Below, piece by piece: positions 51,026 through 60,176 of a stretch of 64,000 nucleotides of DNA. Below the pieces are notes generated by a model. That model searched no databases, was not told where the DNA came from, and saw nothing but the letters and a program-made list of their open reading frames with translations. This DNA is from an uncultured Rhizobium sp. Its GTDB lineage: Bacteria; Pseudomonadota; Alphaproteobacteria; Rhizobiales; Rhizobiaceae. Numbering within the stretch: the stretch's first letter is position 1; each line of letters opens with the position of its first letter. Location of the stretch: NCBI GenBank assembly GCA_945952415.1, contig CAMFIF010000003.1, forward strand, positions 62,001 through 126,000. Direction: 5' to 3'. Made by a program: the position numbers and the translations under genes.

Positions 51026-51748
51026 ATGATTAATACCGGACGCCAAACCTTGCTGACTGGGGAACTTGCGGCAGCCAAAAGCCGGGAAGCACTGAGGATC
51101 GCACTGGGCAATGTGCGCCAGTCCTTCAATTACGACCACGTTTCCCTTTTGCGGGTACCGACGGAACAGGATCGCGCCATTGCGCCGCTGATCCTGGAGT
51201 CGACACTGCCCGGCGTCTTCGTGCGTGAATATGACCGGGCGCAGATGCTGACCGCAAGCCCGATTGCGACACAGCTGCGTCGTTCCCAGCTTCCGGTGTC
51301 CTGGTCGATCCAGGATCTGTCGAAGTCCGCGCTGAAGCAGCCGGTGCGCGACATGCTGGCCCTGATGGACCGCCACAAGCTGATGACGGGCGCGATCTTC
51401 TCCTTCTACCTCACCGATGGAAACCGCTATGGCATTCGCTTCGATGGCCAGCGCGCGGCTCTCACCCAGAGCGAGATGAACGAGTTGACACTGCTGTCGC
51501 TCCATGCGCTGGAAGTCTTCGGCCAGATCCATATCAACCGCGACCAGAACCACAGCCCGCTTTCAGCGCGCGAACTGGAAGTGGTCAGCTGGACCGCGCA
51601 GGGCAAGACCTCGGTCGAAATCGGGCAGATCCTCTCCCTCTCCGACCACACGGTGAACGCCTATCTGACCAATGCCATCCGCAAGCTGGATTGCGTGAAC
51701 CGCACCCAGCTCGTGGCCAAGGCCATCCGTCTGAAGCTGATCGCCTGA
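51026..51748 (+). CDS. LuxR-family regulator (autoinducer-binding-like domain plus HTH)
   Basis: LSARELEVVSWTAQGKTSVEIGQILSLSDHTVNAYLTNAIRKLDCVNRTQLVAKAIRL C-terminal HTH. Start MINTGRQ preferred. Confidence 0.9.
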   Translation: MINTGRQTLLTGELAAAKSREALRIALGNVRQSFNYDHVSLLRVPTEQDRAIAPLILESTLPGVFVREYDRAQMLTASPIATQLRRSQLPVSWSIQDLSKSALKQPVRDMLALMDRHKLMTGAIFSFYLTDGNRYGIRFDGQRAALTQSEMNELTLLSLHALEVFGQIHINRDQNHSPLSARELEVVSWTAQGKTSVEIGQILSLSDHTVNAYLTNAIRKLDCVNRTQLVAKAIRLKLIA

Positions 51749-51875
51749 TCCATCACGGCCACCGCAGGGCAAGCCGGAAGCGCCGGCCTTTTCCGGGCGT
51801 GGATGGGCGCGCGCAGTCTACCGTCCGAACAGATCCGCCCTTTCGTGAAAGCATCAGCGAAGGAAAGCACCTGTG

Positions 51876-51901
51876 AGAAGGGGCTCTTGCGAGCCCCTTC
51901 T
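51876..51901 (-). terminator. Hairpin downstream of the AAA+/DUF operon
   Basis: AGAAGGGGCTC-TTGC-GAGCCCCTTCT perfect 11-bp stem; no strong T-run. Confidence 0.55.
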
Positions 51902-51906
51902 GCCGG

Positions 51907-53025
51907 TCAGCGATCGATAATCGACCGGATCTCAACCAGGTTCGAACGAACCCTCAGAATATAGAAGCCCATGGTCGAAAGATGGTTGGGCATGATCCAG
52001 CCGTCCTCGCGCCCGTTGGAGATGATCGCGGGCTGGACCGCCAGCGCGCCCTGGAACTGCTTCAGGGTTTCAAGCCAGATCGGCTTCAGGTTGCGCTCGT
52101 TCAGCACTTGGTCGAAATCGGCGCGAACCGCGGAAAGGATCGCGTAATAGCCGTAGAGCTGGCCATAGGCAAACCAGAACCGGTCATCCGCCCGCGTGTC
52201 GAACCAGCCATTGGCATGTTGTTCCGCCCGCTCCTTGAGGATGGCGGATGTGCCGCCGAGCGAATTGGCCACCCGGTCCACGAAGATCAGCAGGTTATCG
52301 GCGCGCGTGTCGAAATTGGCAGTGCAGTTCTCGAGTTCGGCATTGAAAGCCTTGAGATCGGCAATCGCCGCCCGGTACTGGCTCGGCGTCGGCGTCAGCG
52401 GGCCGAAGGGCGAAAGGCCGAAATACCAGTTGGTTTCCTCATATTGCAGCTTGCTGCGGGCGCTCTGCAGGTTGTTGTTGATCGCAGACGTGCCGCGCAT
52501 GCGCACCAGCGTATCCACGAGCTCCACCGTGGTGCGCCGGACCGCTTCGTTCACGCCGCGCTGGAAGGAGGCCTTGTTGTCGAGGAAGGGCGTGTGATCC
52601 CAGTCGGTGCCGAAAAAGCCAAGCTTGTACAGCAGCATGGAGGAAATCCAGGCATTCTGGTTCACATTGTCGTCGATGAGCTTGGCGGTCACGTCGACCA
52701 CGGCGGAGCGCTGGCAGGTCTTGGCCGCCCCCGCCGCCGCCGGCTTTTCGAGACCTGCGGAGAGATTGCGCTCGCCGAGCTTGTAGCTGTCGACGAAATT
52801 CGGATCGAAATTCGTCCAGACCTGGGTCTGCACGATGAAATAGCCATAGCCGAGCACGAGGACCAGCAGGAAGCCGGCAACCGGCAGGCGCACCAGCCAG
52901 CTGCGCCCCCTGTACCAGCCATGCGCCGCCATGAAGGGCCAGACGAGCCATGCCACGACAAGCCCGAAACCGTGGCCGATGCCGCGGAACACGCGCTCGA
53001 AAAAGGCGATGATCGGATCAAGCAT
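51907..53025 (-). CDS. DUF2333-like membrane-anchored protein
   Basis: N-terminal TM (LVRLPVAGFLLVLVLGYGYFIVQ) then large soluble domain. Confidence 0.75.
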   Translation of the reverse strand: MLDPIIAFFERVFRGIGHGFGLVVAWLVWPFMAAHGWYRGRSWLVRLPVAGFLLVLVLGYGYFIVQTQVWTNFDPNFVDSYKLGERNLSAGLEKPAAAGAAKTCQRSAVVDVTAKLIDDNVNQNAWISSMLLYKLGFFGTDWDHTPFLDNKASFQRGVNEAVRRTTVELVDTLVRMRGTSAINNNLQSARSKLQYEETNWYFGLSPFGPLTPTPSQYRAAIADLKAFNAELENCTANFDTRADNLLIFVDRVANSLGGTSAILKERAEQHANGWFDTRADDRFWFAYGQLYGYYAILSAVRADFDQVLNERNLKPIWLETLKQFQGALAVQPAIISNGREDGWIMPNHLSTMGFYILRVRSNLVEIRSIIDR

Positions 53026-54316
53026 GGTCGTCCTCTCCCATTGCATAGAGTTTTTCGCGAATGGCTCGCTTGTCCTTCAGATATGAACTTGTCAGCCGCG
53101 ACACAACATGATTGCGGAAATTATCGCTGTATTTCTCATATCTGAGGTAGAAACCCTCCCGGTCGAAAATGAACCGGGAGAGGTAATCCTGGGGCACCTG
53201 CGCGGAAATCAGCCGGTTGGTCAGCCAGGCATCCCGATGCCCCGGCTCGGCGCGCACCAGAAGGAAGCGCGCGGGCGGCGGCACGAGATCGAGCCGCACC
53301 TCGCCCGTATCCCCGAGCTCCCGGAGCTTTTCTGTGAGGAAAGGATAGGTGCCATCGGCCGTCACCGCCGCCGCATTGCGCTGCAGGAAAGTCTGCACGA
53401 AGGCCGGATCGAGCCGGGAAAAGTCCGTATCGGGCGCGATATCGGCAATCAGCGTCTCCACGGCCATGGCACGGCGATGCTCGATCAGACCCGATTGCTG
53501 CACCCAGCTGGCGCGTGGCAATTGCAGCCGCCCGGACCGCGCCAGGAAATCGAAGATCAGCTTGGGATCGTCGGCGGGAATATAGCTCACCTGCCAGGGC
53601 CGCGAGCGGCGGAAACCCGGCGCCTTGGGGTCGCAGATCACGGTGGCAGTCTTGTCGTCGAGGAACACGTAGACACCGCCGAAATGATTGGCCCAGAAGG
53701 CCTCGTGCCGGAAGACGAGCTGGTCCGGCACCAGTGCATTCTGGCGGATGTCGCCGGTGACGCGGGCGAGATCCACCATCCGGTTGAGGGTCTGGTCGTC
53801 ACGCCAGAGATCCGTCTCCGCAACGAGCCGGTCCACGAGGCCACGCAGTTCGGCGGCTTTTCCCAGCACGTCGTCAGCGGATAGCACCCGGAACCGCACC
53901 TCGTTGATCGACAGCAGGTCATCGAGCGTGTCGACGACGGCCACCGAATCCTCGATCTCCCCATAGACCGCATCCTTGATGGTGATGGCATGGAGCGCAC
54001 GGGCATTCGCCTCGAAGAAGGCATGCATCAGCGCCGCCGTGTTCGAAAAGCTCGAATGGGCGAGCGGCAGGCGCTCCTGGTCTGGCGTGAGGATGATGAA
54101 GCGGCGGTTGACCTTCAGCGGGTCGAGATAATCCATGTCGTCAAGGGCCTGCGCCACCTCGGGCGAGAAGCCCACCATGTCGATGCGGAAGCGCTCGAGC
54201 GTGACCGGCGGCAGGCCGAAGCCGCTGAGCGCCTTGTTATAGCGCTCGATGAGATGCGGTTCCTCGATGGTGAGAAGCCGCCCGTAGACCAGTTCCGATT
54301 CCAGCAGTCTCTTCAT
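53018..54316 (-). CDS. Conserved hypothetical (DUF6638-like)
   Basis: Full-length ORF with consistent codon bias; overlaps the next gene start by 8 nt. DUF name from memory, needs a search. Confidence 0.65.
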   Translation of the reverse strand: MKRLLESELVYGRLLTIEEPHLIERYNKALSGFGLPPVTLERFRIDMVGFSPEVAQALDDMDYLDPLKVNRRFIILTPDQERLPLAHSSFSNTAALMHAFFEANARALHAITIKDAVYGEIEDSVAVVDTLDDLLSINEVRFRVLSADDVLGKAAELRGLVDRLVAETDLWRDDQTLNRMVDLARVTGDIRQNALVPDQLVFRHEAFWANHFGGVYVFLDDKTATVICDPKAPGFRRSRPWQVSYIPADDPKLIFDFLARSGRLQLPRASWVQQSGLIEHRRAMAVETLIADIAPDTDFSRLDPAFVQTFLQRNAAAVTADGTYPFLTEKLRELGDTGEVRLDLVPPPARFLLVRAEPGHRDAWLTNRLISAQVPQDYLSRFIFDREGFYLRYEKYSDNFRNHVVSRLTSSYLKDKRAIREKLYAMGEDDHA

Positions 54317-54361
54317 GCCGGGCACCCCATGGGCCGTTGGAAAGAAGCGATGGGGCGCATG

Positions 54362-56290
54362 TCAGTCCTCCCAGCGCCCGTCGCGTTTCAGGCCCTCGAT
54401 TTCCCGCACGGCCCTTTCGCGCTGCCTTTCGCGGCGGACGATCTCCGCCACCGCAGCGGCATCCGCCTTGTCCGCATAGCGAAATTCGCTATCGGCATAG
54501 CGATTGATTTCCTGCAGCACCATGTCGATGGTCACGGGGCCGCGCAACGCCGAAATCATCGCCACCTTTTCCTCATAGGGCTTGTGCAGGAAGGCACCGG
54601 GCGTGGCAAACCACTCGTCCGGCAGGTCCACATCCATCGCCCGCATCTTCACCGCATCGGCAATGTTCTTGATCGCACGTCCCGTGAAGCGCGGCTCCGC
54701 CTCGCGAATGCGGTAGAGATAGGTGCCGATATCGGCAAGCGTGCGTATGCCGCCGGTCTCCTTCTCGAAACGCTCCCAGATGGAAAGCAGCGCTTCCTCC
54801 GACGGGCGGGAGAACCGATCATAGGCCTCGGCAACCGGCTTGCGGATCCCCTGGCCTTCGAGCGCCACGTGATCGCCGGGCGGGATCGCCGTGTTCTTGC
54901 CCACCAGCATGCGGAAGATGTCGATGTAATCGTCGCGGGTCTGCGGCCCGTCCACCAGCCAGCGCGCGCCCGCCCGCTGGCGCAGCGCATCGTCCACATT
55001 CTCGGGATAGTTCGAGAACATGCCGAAGGTGGCATTGCCCCGGACGACCGTGGAGGCGCCCGCAAAGCTTTCCATCAGCACGGCGGTCACTTCCTGCTGC
55101 CCGGCCGAGGCCCGGTCGTCGTTGCGGCGCGCCGCGACCTGGTCGATATCGTCGATCGTGCCGAAGCCGATGACGTCGGGATTCATCACCGAACGGACGA
55201 ATTCCTTGCAGTTCTGCCCCGATTTGCCCTGATAGGAGGAAATCTGGTCGACGCCGAAATTCTCGTAATGGAAGGGATAGCCGGCCATCTGGCAGTAATC
55301 ATGGATCATGCCGGCCATCATCTGGATCAGCATGGTCTTGCCGGTACCCGGCATGCCATCGCCGATGAAGGTGAACAGAAAGCCGCCCACCTCCACGAAG
55401 GGGTTCATGCGCCGCTCGAAATCATAGGCAACCAGCATGCGGGCCAGCCGCATGGCCTGATGCTTTGCAACATGGTTGCCGACGATCTCTTCCGGCTTGC
55501 GGAAGGTCATGACCAGCGGCCGGCTGCGCTCCACCGGCGGGCGGTCGAAACCGTCGAGCACGAAATCCTCGGTCTCGAGCTTCAGATGAGCGTTCATGAA
55601 GGCAGCCAGGCCCGTGAACCGCCCCTTGCGTTCGATGAGGCCCTCGAGCACCACGCCGGCATAGCGTCTGGCAGCCGCCAGCATCGCCGCATCGTCGGCA
55701 GCGGAACCCACCGCCCGGTCGAGGCCAGCGACGAGCGCCTTCAGCGCATCCTGCGGCGTATCGAAGAGATAGTCCGGCCCCGCCATGTCGCCCGCGGCCT
55801 CCCCCTCCCCCGGGAGCATGCGCGAGAGATAGGCGGCAAAGGCAAAGGCGGCGATATAGGCAGAACCCGACAACAGGGCGCGAAACCGCTCCGCATCGGC
55901 GCCGGCCAGGGCCGCCTGCGCATTGCGGGATTGCAGCACTTCCAGCTCGGTCTGCCGGGCAAAGATCTGGGAGACGGCGAGCGCAACCTCCGCCCCCCGC
56001 CGGGTGCGATAGACCAGCATATGGGCTTCGGGCGAAAGAAGCGGATCATCCGGCCGGCGCGCGGCGACCGTTCGGATAAATTCCACCTCCCGGGTCCGGG
56101 AAAGCCCCGCCGTCGAAACCGTCGGCACGAAGCGGCGGCCGGTTCCGGCAATCGCGCCGGTCTGCGGCCCCTCGGTCGGCCCGACGAGAGCAAAACGCGT
56201 CACGAGCGCCTGCGCCACGGGCCTTTGCTTCAGGAGATCGGCCTCGGCGATCAGCGTCAGCCCGGCATCCTGTCCGGTGGGAGAAACCAT
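54362..56290 (-). CDS. AAA+ ATPase of uncharacterised operon
   Basis: Walker A GDGMPGTGKTMLIQ, Walker B-like VIGFGTIDDIDQVAARR, sensor-1-like FGMFSNYPENVDDALRQRAGARW. Confidence 0.9.
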   Translation of the reverse strand: MVSPTGQDAGLTLIAEADLLKQRPVAQALVTRFALVGPTEGPQTGAIAGTGRRFVPTVSTAGLSRTREVEFIRTVAARRPDDPLLSPEAHMLVYRTRRGAEVALAVSQIFARQTELEVLQSRNAQAALAGADAERFRALLSGSAYIAAFAFAAYLSRMLPGEGEAAGDMAGPDYLFDTPQDALKALVAGLDRAVGSAADDAAMLAAARRYAGVVLEGLIERKGRFTGLAAFMNAHLKLETEDFVLDGFDRPPVERSRPLVMTFRKPEEIVGNHVAKHQAMRLARMLVAYDFERRMNPFVEVGGFLFTFIGDGMPGTGKTMLIQMMAGMIHDYCQMAGYPFHYENFGVDQISSYQGKSGQNCKEFVRSVMNPDVIGFGTIDDIDQVAARRNDDRASAGQQEVTAVLMESFAGASTVVRGNATFGMFSNYPENVDDALRQRAGARWLVDGPQTRDDYIDIFRMLVGKNTAIPPGDHVALEGQGIRKPVAEAYDRFSRPSEEALLSIWERFEKETGGIRTLADIGTYLYRIREAEPRFTGRAIKNIADAVKMRAMDVDLPDEWFATPGAFLHKPYEEKVAMISALRGPVTIDMVLQEINRYADSEFRYADKADAAAVAEIVRRERQRERAVREIEGLKRDGRWED

Positions 56291-56293
56291 GGA

Positions 56294-57445
56294 TCAAACC
56301 TCGCTGATGACGTTGTCGCCGGAAATGACGTGCACCTTGAACCCGTCGAAGATCGTCTCCGCCTCGCCCGAGGCATAGAGCGCCTGATAGGCATCATGCG
56401 GCACGAGCGCGTGCTTGGCATAGGCGCTCACCCCCATGCGAGCCGCTTCGAGATCGCCCGTATCGATATGGAATTCCTGCATGGCCGGCGTCGAGGAGAA
56501 GAAGCCGCGGCTTTCGGGAATCTCCCGCACCGAGAGAATGTCCTGCACCGTCCAGGTCATCAGCCAGGCATTTTCCGAGCGGCGGACGCGGGAAAGGATC
56601 TCGTTGATCTTCGAATTGTTCTCGGTAATCCCGCTCGCATAGAAGGGACCGAGCACATAGCGCGTCAGCCGCTTGGGATGAAGCGAGGGGAAATCCCGGT
56701 CCATCGCCGCCGCAATGGTGGCGGGGGTCAGCGAATAGGCGCTGTTTGCCGTCACGAAGCGGTCGAAGGCCACCGCAAGCTCCGGATTGAGAAGTCCGCC
56801 CACGGGCAGCGGGATCTTGACCTCGGGATTGAGACGGCCCTCCCCGGTCACCAAGAGGCGCGCCACATTCTCGGAGGAATCCTCCACCCGCACCGCATAG
56901 ACCATGGGCAGCGTCGCCGTGCCGTCATAAGCGCCCCAACTCGCGAAATAGACCGGGCGGCGATTGTCCGGATTGACCGTCACATGCAGCGTTTCCGGCA
57001 GGGTGACGGGCTGGAAGAACTGTCCGCCGGACAGGCGCTCCAGATAGTGGCGCTCCGCCAGCCGCGATTGCAGCGCCTGCGGAAAGGCCCGCCGGGTGAG
57101 GATGAAATCCGCCATCTCCCGCTTCAGAGCCGGCGCATCGGGAATGGTGGAAAGCCGGTCCTTTGCCTGTGCCCGGTCGTTTTCCAGCTCCAGAACGGAC
57201 TGGAAAACCGGAAAGCCGCTTTCCGCCCGCGAGATCCGGAACTGGTCCATGAAACCGATGCGGCTTTCCCAGGCCGCAAAGGAGGTTTTCAGCCGGCCGA
57301 TATAGGGCAGGACCACGCTTGCGGCAAAATCCTCGCCGGAGAGCGCCTGCCCGCCGGCTTCGGGTTTCGCCAGCGTTTCGAGCCCGCGAAGGGCCGCCGC
57401 CATGCGCTGGAAATAGTCGGAGACGGCCTGTGTGGGTGTCAACAT
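56294..57445 (-). CDS. Conserved hypothetical protein of uncharacterised operon
   Basis: 383 aa ORF 3 nt from the AAA+ start; no family recognised. Confidence 0.6.
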   Translation of the reverse strand: MLTPTQAVSDYFQRMAAALRGLETLAKPEAGGQALSGEDFAASVVLPYIGRLKTSFAAWESRIGFMDQFRISRAESGFPVFQSVLELENDRAQAKDRLSTIPDAPALKREMADFILTRRAFPQALQSRLAERHYLERLSGGQFFQPVTLPETLHVTVNPDNRRPVYFASWGAYDGTATLPMVYAVRVEDSSENVARLLVTGEGRLNPEVKIPLPVGGLLNPELAVAFDRFVTANSAYSLTPATIAAAMDRDFPSLHPKRLTRYVLGPFYASGITENNSKINEILSRVRRSENAWLMTWTVQDILSVREIPESRGFFSSTPAMQEFHIDTGDLEAARMGVSAYAKHALVPHDAYQALYASGEAETIFDGFKVHVISGDNVISEV

Positions 57446-57490
57446 GGCGCAATCGGACCCCGCTGGGACAGTGAAGCCAGGGGAAGGCCC

Positions 57491-58579
57491 TTAGGATTTC
57501 ACGTAATTGGCGGCATTGTGCTTGTCCATCACCGACTGGAAGCGGCGGGCAAAGGCCTCGTCCGCCAGCTTCTTGCGGCGCTGGATATCCTGGGTGGCCA
57601 GCATGTTCTTCTCGTGCAGCTCCAGGAGGTCACCGATATGGCGCTGGGCCGCCGAGCCGATGCCGGCCATGGTTTCTTCCGCCGCCGTGTCCACCTGGCT
57701 GCCGAGCGTGTTGATCTTGTGTGCCACGTCCTGCTGTGCCGCCGTCTTCAGCGAATCCTCGAGTGCCTTGTAAAGCACGATGCGCTGCTCGGTATCGATG
57801 GTGAGCTTGTTGATCAGCGTGTTCTGCGCGGCGATCTGGTTGTTGAGCGAATCGACGAAGGTCTGGAACATCGAGGTGTAGCGTTCCAGCGTCTGGCTTT
57901 CGGCCAGAAGCTCCTGCTCGCGCGCCTGGGCCTGGTTGTAATCCGTGGCAAGGCGCGAGCGCTCGCCCTCAAGCTCGGTGCGCTGGTTCTGGTCGGTGGA
58001 CGCCGCGATGCGGTTTTCGATGTCGAGGAGCGCCGGGTTGAGGCTCTCGATCTTCTTCTGCACCTCGCCAAGGGCAGCCACCGCCTGCTTGCGCCGCTCG
58101 ATCACGTTGATCAGGCTGGCCTCGGACGACTTGTAGCGCTGGTCGAGCACCGCGCGCTGCTCCTTGAGGATGCCGACGATCATGTCGGATTTCGACAGAA
58201 GTTCCTGCAGATTACCGGCGAGAGACATGTTGCGCACCCGGTCGGTGCGCAGCCGCTGCATCTTCTGCTTGGAGAAGAGGCCGATGAACTTTTCCATGCC
58301 GGTATAGTTCTTCATGCTCTCGAATTCGGAGCCGAAGACATTGGTGGCATCTTCCAGGCCGATGATGAGATCGGCAATATTGCCCTCCATCACCTTCTGC
58401 TGGTTGATGACGTCCTGAATGCGGGCATTTTCGATATCGAAGGCCGCATCGCCCAGCTTCGTATCAGCCTTGGCAAACTGGTCGAGAACCTGCCCCGATT
58501 TTTCGATCTTGCCTCTCATCTCCTGCACCAGGGACTTGGTGCTCTCGATCTGCTGGTCGAAGGATTGCAGGCTGGCCAT
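57491..58579 (-). CDS. Soluble coiled-coil protein (possibly TelA-like)
   Basis: Start MASLQSFDQQIESTKS; heptad-rich helices throughout; no TM or signal peptide. TelA resemblance is weak. Confidence 0.65.
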   Translation of the reverse strand: MASLQSFDQQIESTKSLVQEMRGKIEKSGQVLDQFAKADTKLGDAAFDIENARIQDVINQQKVMEGNIADLIIGLEDATNVFGSEFESMKNYTGMEKFIGLFSKQKMQRLRTDRVRNMSLAGNLQELLSKSDMIVGILKEQRAVLDQRYKSSEASLINVIERRKQAVAALGEVQKKIESLNPALLDIENRIAASTDQNQRTELEGERSRLATDYNQAQAREQELLAESQTLERYTSMFQTFVDSLNNQIAAQNTLINKLTIDTEQRIVLYKALEDSLKTAAQQDVAHKINTLGSQVDTAAEETMAGIGSAAQRHIGDLLELHEKNMLATQDIQRRKKLADEAFARRFQSVMDKHNAANYVKS

Positions 58580-58831
58580 GAATTCAGGACTCCCCGTCGT
58601 TTGTCTGTTCCGGAAACTAGCGCCGGCAGCCTTCCCTCCGCAACCCTGAAGGCGAAGGAAAGCTGTGGCGCAACCCGGATTCTCACGATGCGCCCGAAAA
58701 CCGTGCGCTAAGCAATGTGGTGTGCCGGAAACCGAGTGCAAGAGCCGGGTGCGACAATCTGGCAGGCGAGAGGGAGTACGGCGCCGTGAGCAGCGCGGCG
58801 CCGTTGGTCGTGACGAGGCCTGCGGCGCGCC

Positions 58832-59215
58832 TTACTTGGCGGCGGCCGGATCCTTGAGATAGGCAATCACATTGGCCACGTCTTCCGCCTTCTTCAGGCC
58901 GACGAAGGACATCTTCGTGCCCTTCACCATGCCCTTGGGATCGGGAAGATAGGCCGAAAGCGTGGCTTCGTCCCAGGTCTTGCCGGCGCCGAAGGTCTTC
59001 ATGGCCGGAGAATAATTATATCCTGCATAGGATGCGACCGGGCGGCCGATGACACCCATCAGCGACGGACCGACCTTGTTGGTCGGCTCGGTTGCGGTGT
59101 GACAGGCGGCGCATTTCTTGAAGACGAGCGCACCGGCCTTGGCATCGCCATCGGCAAGGGCGGCACCCGCCGACAGCGTCAGCGCGGCAGCGAGCATGGC
59201 AGAGGTGAATTTCAT
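58832..59215 (-). CDS. Class I c-type cytochrome (cytochrome c2/c550-like)
   Basis: Signal peptide; FKKCAACHTATEPTNKVGPSLMGVIGRPVASYAGYNYSPAMK; KMSFVGLKK. Confidence 0.95.
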   Translation of the reverse strand: MKFTSAMLAAALTLSAGAALADGDAKAGALVFKKCAACHTATEPTNKVGPSLMGVIGRPVASYAGYNYSPAMKTFGAGKTWDEATLSAYLPDPKGMVKGTKMSFVGLKKAEDVANVIAYLKDPAAAK

Positions 59216-59343
59216 GGGTCTCTCCTTTGATGTCGGCGGGGACAGGCCCCGCTTCGACCAGGGAGCATATAGCAATCCGGCGACGAATTTCCGCACGACG
59301 GAATGACGCGGCCCTGACAAAGATCAATGACAGGGCGAAAGGA

Positions 59344-59937
59344 TCAGGACACCGCCTCGTCGCAGCGCATGATCTCGCTCCAGTGCCGGCGGCAATAGGA
59401 GACATATTTCTCGTTGCCGCCCACATCCACCTGCGCCCCCTGCCTGACGATCCGGCCCTCGCCGTCCAGCCGCGCCACCATGGTGGCTTTCCGGCCGCAA
59501 TGGCAGATGGTGCGGACTTCGCGGAGCTCGTCCGCTATCGCCAGCAATTCCCGCGAACCGGGAAAAAGCTTGCCCTGGAAATCGGTCCGCAGCCCGTAGG
59601 CCATGACGGGAATATGCAGTTCGTCGGAGACCCGGGCGAGCTGCCAGACCTGCGTTTCAGAGAGAAACTGCGCCTCGTCGATGAAGACGCAGGCAAGCGG
59701 ACCCTCGCCATGCATCCTCTCGATGATGGCAAAGAGATCCTCCTCTCCGCCGAAGGGATAGGCATCCGCCTCCAGCCCGATGCGCGATGAGATCCGGCCC
59801 CGTCCGGCCCGGTCGTCGAAGGCGGCGATGAAGATCGCTGTGCGCATGCCCCGTTCGCGGTAATTGTGGGAAGCCTGCAAGAGCAGGGTGGATTTGCCGG
59901 CATTCATTGCCGCATAACTGAAGTAGAGCTTGGCCAT
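59344..59937 (-). CDS. tdk: Thymidine kinase
   Basis: MAKLYFSYAAMNAGKSTLLLQASHNY, VFIDEAQFL, CHCGRKATMVARLD. Confidence 0.97.
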   Translation of the reverse strand: MAKLYFSYAAMNAGKSTLLLQASHNYRERGMRTAIFIAAFDDRAGRGRISSRIGLEADAYPFGGEEDLFAIIERMHGEGPLACVFIDEAQFLSETQVWQLARVSDELHIPVMAYGLRTDFQGKLFPGSRELLAIADELREVRTICHCGRKATMVARLDGEGRIVRQGAQVDVGGNEKYVSYCRRHWSEIMRCDEAVS

Positions 59938-60176
59938 GCCCCCTTCCCTAGTGCCGGCTCCCCCCGCTCCGCAATCGGGCCGCGAAAAAATAGGGCGCGA
60001 AGCCGCATAATCCACAGCCCTTTTTCTTGACGAAAGCCAGTTTGAAGGACTTTTTCGGCACGAAAACGCTGATGTCGCAATCCGGCATGCGAATCCGGCG
60101 CAAATACACAGCGCACCTTCCCGAAATCTGTCATATGCTCTATCGTGTAGGGATAAAAAACTGGGAGCCCACATCA

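Noticed and set aside
53990-58711. 1573 aa plus-strand ORF
   Set aside because: Antisense to four well-supported genes with AAA+ motifs. The translation is low-complexity His/Arg/Gly/Leu-rich, typical of stop-depleted antisense frames in GC-rich DNA.
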